From NCBI GenBank assembly GCA_016762975.1, contig JAESUV010000035.1, positions 8,500 to 19,694 on the forward strand: DNA of 11,195 bases, written 5' to 3'. The notes under the pieces were generated by a model. It made no database searches and was not told where the DNA came from. It worked only from the letters and a program-made list of their open reading frames with translations. Numbering within the stretch: position 1 is the first letter of the stretch; the number at the start of each line of letters is the position of its first letter. Positions 6,346 to 11,195 of this stretch are shown in pieces. The DNA is from Gammaproteobacteria bacterium (GTDB lineage Bacteria; Pseudomonadota; Gammaproteobacteria; Pseudomonadales; Pseudohongiellaceae). The translations under genes and the position numbers were made by a program.

Positions 6346-9300
6346 TTATCTGCCTAACGGTATGACCAAGGTTCTGAAACCGAAATCAGCCGCCATAGCG
6401 TTCCAAGTTGATTCTAGTGCAAGGTTTCTTCGATATCCCGAACCGGCTTGGTATCCGTTTGTCGATTCCGGTGTGTAGTTTATGTAGACTGTACCGATAG
6501 TCCTTAACTGATAGGCAAGTTGCTGTCCTGCTTCCACGTCGATAGAGAAGCCACGGAAGTCGAATTTGACCCAGGTCTCGGGATCATCTAAGTCGACGTC
6601 TACAGCCTCTGCTGCAGTGACTGAAACTACACCGAAGCTATCAAGGTCGTTTGGTAAGCCATCGGCAAACAAGCCGACAATTTCCATCTCGATGTCTTCC
6701 GTCGCGCCGTTTAAATTGCGTAAAGGAACGTGAATCTCTGCAAGCTGCCCGTCTATAGCAACGGTAAAGGATTGCGCATCTTGAAAGTCGTAACGGTTAG
6801 CTGACGGATCTGCTACTCCATTCTGATCACTGAATCTCCCTATGCCCTGCCCCCCGAGTGTTCCATCCAACAGGTTTTCTTGGTCGATAACGGGAATCGC
6901 CTGCGCGCTGTCTGTCGATGAGACACCGGCATCTTCGCTCGCCACTACTTCATTCAATATTCTTAAGAAGACAGCGTTACCCTGCAGCCTCGTCTCGTAA
7001 CTCACCAATTGATCAAGGTTCACCACAACTCTGCTCCGATTACCGTCGTCGAGCACTAATACAGATTGCGTGTTGGAAGCTTCTATATTAAATCTTTGTT
7101 GAGAAAGTCCGCTAGCTGTACCGGGAAAGTCGATGGAGATACGGGCCGGATTATCGAGAGTAAATGTCACAAATTCGGGTGGTGAGCCATTGAAGCCAAG
7201 CTGGATCAAAATTATATCATCAAGTAGATTTGCGAACCGAATGTCGGTTAACGTGAGACCCTGCCCGTCATCAGAGGGCAATGGTGTCAACTCCAGCTGT
7301 ACACTCGCATCTGCATCTGAAATTCTCACAGTGTCTAAGCGTGTAGTGTAATTCGGAGCAGATGTTGTGAGTGCATATCGACCGGGAGGCAAGCTAAGAC
7401 CAGAGACATATTCCCTGTTTTGTTCAACAAGCCAAACTAATGCATTAGGCGGTTGAGTGAGTACATTCAAACGATAAGATTCAGCATTCGTCGGGGCAGT
7501 ACCTTCAGTATCACCAGTCGAAACTGATGCACCGATCTCCACTGTGAGTGTTGCTTCAGTCCACTGAATTCCATAACGCCGCATCAATTGATTCATTGGA
7601 TAGTCATTGATGTCGAGAGGGTCAGCATTAATCGCATCGAAGGCATCCGGACCATAGAGCTGATATGACCACCCTATGCCTGACGCTAACATGCCGCCAC
7701 CGCCCAGCAAAAATTCGTCAACGGCCGCACTTTCATTCGCCGAGATTTCTCCCCAGGCATTGCCCATGATCAACACCGATACGTCAGCTAGCGATTCGGC
7801 GCTGATTGGACTGTCGATTCTCCTTACTTCAATTCCAAGGGATTCAATGCTCGCTATCATTGAGTCCATCAATAGCAGGTTATCCGATCCGGGGAAGACC
7901 GTAATAGTTTCCGAGTGGGAGGTTGTAATGCCCACGACTGCAGCTCTGCCTGCTCGCAACCAATCGATCATAGAAACCACAAATTGTTCGTTGTCATAGT
8001 TCAGGCCTTCGTGGCCACTCACTAACAGTCTACCTGGGGTACTGCCCCCTAACTGACGAGACATCATAAAATTTCTGCTGACTTCTATGCCGCGAAAAAC
8101 TTCCTGATTGCTACTAACCGTATTCCACAGGTTTTCAAATCCAGGCAGTACTGCTATTTCGCCCACCGATGCACCTGCGGCTACGATATCGCTGATCTGA
8201 AATGGCCCTATCAACGTCGGTAAAATATCGGCCCCGAGTATTGGAAAATCAGGCACTATGTTGATGTCGACTAGCCTAGGGTTTGCCACAACGTCCGTGT
8301 CAGTTGGCGCGGGATTTGTCACCACTTCGTTGTCAACTATCGCCGAGTCTGTCACTACTTCACTGTCATTTTCACTGGCATCAGCCGTAGTTAGATTTTC
8401 GGCTGCCCTAAACTGTGGAGAAAACACCATGGTGTTCGACCCCTGAATACTTAGCTCATGTTGGTAATTTATAAATGCGCCTGCCTCCCAGACAACAAAC
8501 ACGAATGTCAGCATGACCAACACCCCTGGGGCTGTTCTCACTCCTAACAGATCTGACCCCTGATTAAACACCCAGCGTTTCCAGCGCGGCGGCACTACCA
8601 TTTCGAGTTTCTTAGCTGGGCGTCCCAGAAGAAACTCCACGAAAACGTAATCTCGCAACTCACTCTCGGAGGGCTCTGTATTAAAAAATTGCCGGACTAC
8701 ATTTTTGAACATCGGCTTCTTGTGATCTGCTGAATCCCTAGCGATGTTAAGGTAGAAACCACTGCCATGGGGATCCACCTTATCCAGAGTCAAATCGAAC
8801 AGAAACTCCCGCACCACTGATTCATCTGCTTCGGCCATGTTATGAAGCAACTCCACTCTCAACCAATCCGGCATATAGGCTTTTCTCAACCAGGGCAGAC
8901 GGGTCAGGCTCAATAGTAGCTTCTCATCCAGAATTGCCTCACCTGATTTGTCTTTTAGTTCGACGCCCAGATGAAGAGTGATATGCCAGTTCAATTCTGG
9001 ATAGACCGCGAGAGCGGTGAGCCAGCGAAACCCATCTTCGCCTAGATACCACCTAACATCTCTAATAAGGTCGGAGATTTCTTCCGATTCCGGCTCTTCA
9101 CGCTGCAACCAACGATCGGCATGGGTGGTTATGATCTCGGGCAGCGCCCGCATGCGTTGCTTGGGTGAAATTTCGGTTTTCTTCACCGAGGCAATCGACT
9201 CTACAAAAATTTGCAGCCCGACTGGTGTTGCGGGCACCACCATTAGGCCACCGTCGGCGAGTTCGAGTTCCAGTGCCGACCAGGTGGAAACGGGAGCGGC

Positions 9301-11195
9301 CGTCATCAGTGCGCGGTCGGGCCAGGATTTCAATATTTCTGACCATTGCGCCATGCGCCCACTGAGCGGGTCCATGAAGCCAGTGCCATCGCTGAAAATT
9401 ATCAATCTATGTTGATGAAAACGAGCGGCCAACTCCCGCAGCTTCATCGCTCTAGCATAGGCGCGATCGGATTTACACAACCGGGGATCATGATCGAAAT
9501 AGTAGCGCTCAATATGTAGACCGTCTTTCTTGAGGCGATTGATAAATTCATCATTGAGCCGACTCTGCTGGTCATCGAAACTCTGTCGGTCTACCAGTAT
9601 CAAATACTCAGGCACGTAACTGCGTACTCTATAGCGCGGCGAGAACCAACCCAGCCTACGGGTGGTCTCTTCCACCGTTGCATTGATTTCCAGTTCACCC
9701 TTGCCGCTGCGATTGCGTCTCAGCGCGGCAAGGCGGGCGCGGGTATAACTATCTCCCTGATAGAGACCGTGTTCAGCCGGAGCTAAGGCAATGCCTGACT
9801 CTTCCTGTTGGTGATCTGAGGTTCGACGGTTGACCACCACGTTGCGAACGCTGCGGCTGCGGCTCCACCACAGCACAAAATAAAGAACAGGTATTGAGGC
9901 TATCAATGCGCTAAGCAGCGTCATATTCTCGAAAATCCATTCCGCCCAAGGCTGAGTGCTTCGCCCCAATTGCACGTCGACATCGATCGCCTCTGCCGAT
10001 GGCGTCAGTCTTCGTTGCTGAGTATTGCCGCGGTCGGTATGTTGCGCCGACAGGAATGAGGGGGTCGAACCGGCGGCAACATCCATGGAGAATCGCCCGG
10101 AGACGTCCGAGTTTGCGATAGTCCAAATTACCGCTTTGCCATCGTTCGAGCCGATGATAATTCTACCGTCGGGGCCGAACGCTGCCGCTCGCGCCGCCGC
10201 TTCGTGCTCCAGGGTGGCAAGATTCTCTCCGCTGCTGGCATCCCACAGCCTACTGCTGCGGTTGTCGGAGCTGCTAAGCAGACGACTGCCATCCGGGCTG
10301 AAGGCGACCGAGTAGACGGCACCGCCATGATGCAAATTCATCAGCTCGGTTCCGCTTTCTACATCCCACAGCCTTATTCTTCCGTCGAAAGAACCGGTAA
10401 GCAGCTGGCTGTCGTCGGGGCTGAAAGCCACAGAATACACGGCGTAATCATGGGCAAGACTATGCAGCAGATCGCCGTTTTCAGCCCACAGCCGCGCGGA
10501 CGCGCCTTCCGAGCCAGTAGCAATCGTATTGCCGCTACTATTAAAGGCGACAGACCAGACTGTACTCGCATGGGACATGCTGCTGACTGTTTCGCCGTTG
10601 TCAGTATTCCACAACAGGACGCTACCGTTAGCCAAACCACTGAGCGCCTTGCTGCCGTCTGGGCTAAGAGCCACCGAGCGGATTCCACTACCTAGCAGAA
10701 AAGAAGCCGTATTCTCGCCGGTCTCTACATTCCATAAACTTGCGGTGCCGGTATATTCACCGGTGAGCAACTGACTGCTATCTAGACTGAAGGCCAGTGA
10801 GGTGACATTGCCGTCGAAACTAGATGATTCCCGCCCACCGTGGACAAGGCTGTGGAGCTCGTCTCCGCTATTGGCATCCCACAGACGCGCAGTTTGGTCG
10901 CTTGCCCCGGTAGCCACTCGCCTGCCATCGGCGCTGAAGGCTACTGCGCTAATTTGCCCTTGGTGAGCAAAGGGAGTGCTAAGCTGAACATCGGCATCCC
11001 ACAGCTTAGCAGTAGTGTCCTCGGAGCCGGTTAGCACGCGGCTGCCGTCTGGGCTAAAGGCTACTGAGATGACCGCCTGTTCATGAGCGAGGCTGACCAG
11101 TAATTCGCCGCTGAATCCATCCCACAGCTTGGCAGTTCTGTCAAAAGAGCCGGTTAGCACGCGGCTGCCGTCTGGGCTAAAGGCTGTTGAGATGA
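6346..11195 (-). CDS. Giant two-pass membrane protein: WD40 repeats, conserved cytoplasmic module, GATase-like, PEGA, AMIN and beta-sandwich domains (N-terminus cut)
   Basis: The frame is open through the right edge. The GTG at 11158-11160 is an internal Val inside a WD40 repeat, so the real start lies outside the window. Residue 1 below is that Val; 11 codons precede it. Nine WD40 repeats (to about 347) have VAFSPDG and TGS..TARLWD signatures. TM1 is about 413-432, followed by RSRSVRNVVVNRR. The middle module (about 510-860) has an alpha/beta part (LILVDRQS 520-527, YYFDHDPRLC 553-562, RLIIFSDGTGFMDP 585-598) and a helical part (LTALAVYPELNWHITLHLG 714-732, MPDWLRVELL 763-772); I know of no named domain for it. 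TM2 is about 879-897. Then come an acidic 11-residue repeat linker (932-975), a glutamine-amidotransferase-like domain (about 1040-1205), PEGA (about 1229-1292, LPPGRYAL), AMIN (about 1301-1402, ISIDFPG and RSRVVVNL) and a C-terminal beta-sandwich (about 1425-1603). PEGA and AMIN are normally extracytoplasmic. Envelope sensing or scaffolding is likely; no catalytic activity is evident. Confidence 0.88.
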   Translation of the reverse strand, partial: ISTAFSPDGSRVLTGSFDRTAKLWDGFSGELLVSLAHEQAVISVAFSPDGSRVLTGSEDTTAKLWDADVQLSTPFAHQGQISAVAFSADGRRVATGASDQTARLWDANSGDELHSLVHGGRESSSFDGNVTSLAFSLDSSQLLTGEYTGTASLWNVETGENTASFLLGSGIRSVALSPDGSKALSGLANGSVLLWNTDNGETVSSMSHASTVWSVAFNSSGNTIATGSEGASARLWAENGDLLHSLAHDYAVYSVAFSPDDSQLLTGSFDGRIRLWDVESGTELMNLHHGGAVYSVAFSPDGSRLLSSSDNRSSRLWDASSGENLATLEHEAAARAAAFGPDGRIIIGSNDGKAVIWTIANSDVSGRFSMDVAAGSTPSFLSAQHTDRGNTQQRRLTPSAEAIDVDVQLGRSTQPWAEWIFENMTLLSALIASIPVLYFVLWWSRSRSVRNVVVNRRTSDHQQEESGIALAPAEHGLYQGDSYTRARLAALRRNRSGKGELEINATVEETTRRLGWFSPRYRVRSYVPEYLILVDRQSFDDQQSRLNDEFINRLKKDGLHIERYYFDHDPRLCKSDRAYARAMKLRELAARFHQHRLIIFSDGTGFMDPLSGRMAQWSEILKSWPDRALMTAAPVSTWSALELELADGGLMVVPATPVGLQIFVESIASVKKTEISPKQRMRALPEIITTHADRWLQREEPESEEISDLIRDVRWYLGEDGFRWLTALAVYPELNWHITLHLGVELKDKSGEAILDEKLLLSLTRLPWLRKAYMPDWLRVELLHNMAEADESVVREFLFDLTLDKVDPHGSGFYLNIARDSADHKKPMFKNVVRQFFNTEPSESELRDYVFVEFLLGRPAKKLEMVVPPRWKRWVFNQGSDLLGVRTAPGVLVMLTFVFVVWEAGAFINYQHELSIQGSNTMVFSPQFRAAENLTTADASENDSEVVTDSAIVDNEVVTNPAPTDTDVVANPRLVDINIVPDFPILGADILPTLIGPFQISDIVAAGASVGEIAVLPGFENLWNTVSSNQEVFRGIEVSRNFMMSRQLGGSTPGRLLVSGHEGLNYDNEQFVVSMIDWLRAGRAAVVGITTSHSETITVFPGSDNLLLMDSMIASIESLGIEVRRIDSPISAESLADVSVLIMGNAWGEISANESAAVDEFLLGGGGMLASGIGWSYQLYGPDAFDAINADPLDINDYPMNQLMRRYGIQWTEATLTVEIGASVSTGDTEGTAPTNAESYRLNVLTQPPNALVWLVEQNREYVSGLSLPPGRYALTTSAPNYTTRLDTVRISDADASVQLELTPLPSDDGQGLTLTDIRFANLLDDIILIQLGFNGSPPEFVTFTLDNPARISIDFPGTASGLSQQRFNIEASNTQSVLVLDDGNRSRVVVNLDQLVSYETRLQGNAVFLRILNEVVASEDAGVSSTDSAQAIPVIDQENLLDGTLGGQGIGRFSDQNGVADPSANRYDFQDAQSFTVAIDGQLAEIHVPLRNLNGATEDIEMEIVGLFADGLPNDLDSFGVVSVTAAEAVDVDLDDPETWVKFDFRGFSIDVEAGQQLAYQLRTIGTVYINYTPESTNGYQAGSGYRRNLALESTWNAMAADFGFRTLVIPLGR
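8236..8367 (-). repeat. Four tandem 33-bp units encoding an 11-residue linker repeat
   Basis: Read on the minus strand, four consecutive 11-residue units follow the second membrane helix of the large protein: DSEVVTDSAIV, DNEVVTNPAPT, DTDVVANPRLV and DINIVPDFPIL. The shared pattern is D-x-[E/D/N]-[V/I]-V-x-[D/N]. The first three are clearest and the fourth has decayed. They make an acidic, Pro-containing linker, probably extended, that would hold the GATase-like, PEGA and AMIN domains away from the membrane. Confidence 0.75.
10111..11195 (-). repeat. WD40 repeat array, with one nearly identical recent duplication at the window edge
   Basis: Nine WD40 units of about 37-45 residues are visible on the minus strand, starting at ISTAFSPDG (about 11193), then at residues 31, 70, 119, 160, 201, 241, 282 and 323 of the visible protein. 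The last (AAAFGPDG ... AVIW) is the most divergent. Segments 11024-11072 and 11147-11195 match at 47 of 49 bases, spaced 123 bp (41 codons), which points to recent duplication or gene conversion. Nine or more blades exceed one ordinary seven- or eight-blade propeller, so the full protein may have two propellers or a larger one. Confidence 0.88.

Noticed and set aside
9690..9710. RSGKGEL in the large protein as a P-loop
   Set aside because: It lacks the GxxxxGK[S/T] spacing and a preceding hydrophobic strand, and no Walker B follows at a fitting distance.
9017..10774. Several plus-strand open frames opposite the WD40 and middle-module coding DNA (9017-9415, 10025-10315, 10204-10695, 10529-10774)
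   Set aside because: They lie antisense to well-supported domains, have low-complexity repeat-derived sequence and no ribosome-binding sites or recognisable motifs.
11158..11160. GTG as the start codon of the large minus-strand gene
   Set aside because: The frame continues upstream through 11 codons to the window edge and they encode the first half of a WD40 repeat (ISTAFSPDG), so this GTG is an internal Val.
10111..11195. Regular spaced repeats as a CRISPR array
   Set aside because: The repeats are in frame, about 110-135 bp apart, diverged at DNA level and encode WD40 units.

Overview
The window looks like chromosomal DNA from a free-living, probably marine, gammaproteobacterium. This rests on moderate GC content, on exported protein families that I associate with that group, and on Gram-negative export signals (Sec signal peptides and a lipobox). 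It is inference; there is no rRNA or other marker here. I see no RNA genes, insertion sequences, phage genes or CRISPR array.

Layout. (1) Positions 1-1019, minus strand: a secreted protein of a conserved, unnamed family, cut by the left edge. (2) 1136-1993, minus: a secreted relative of Serratia-type DNA/RNA non-specific endonuclease whose catalytic His and Mg-binding Asn are both replaced by Arg, so probably a pseudoenzyme. (3) After a 136-bp divergent intergenic region, 2130-4808, plus: a lipoprotein M1 zinc aminopeptidase with all catalytic motifs. (4) 4914-6185, plus: a secreted serine beta-lactamase-like hydrolase (family VIII esterase type), preceded by a 19-bp tandem repeat in its leader. 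(5) 6346 to the right edge, minus: a very large protein cut at its N-terminus. It carries nine visible WD40 repeats, a membrane helix, a cytoplasmic alpha/beta plus helical module, a second membrane helix, an 11-residue tandem linker, a glutamine-amidotransferase-like domain, a PEGA domain, an AMIN domain and a terminal beta-sandwich.

Working together. The first four products all have export signals, so this is an envelope or secretome neighbourhood, with peptide and ester or amide hydrolysis at the surface. The large protein spans the inner membrane twice. By charge distribution it puts both its WD40 propeller and its PEGA/AMIN tail outside and its conserved middle module inside, as a sensor or envelope scaffold would. 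No operon links it to the others; it converges on the hydrolase gene across a 160-bp gap holding a bulged hairpin.

The two most notable items are the inactivated nuclease and the large transmembrane WD40/PEGA/AMIN protein. A short motif, GTAGCTTAT, recurs at nearly the same distance (about 86-88 bp) upstream of both left-hand minus-strand genes and may be a shared regulatory site.
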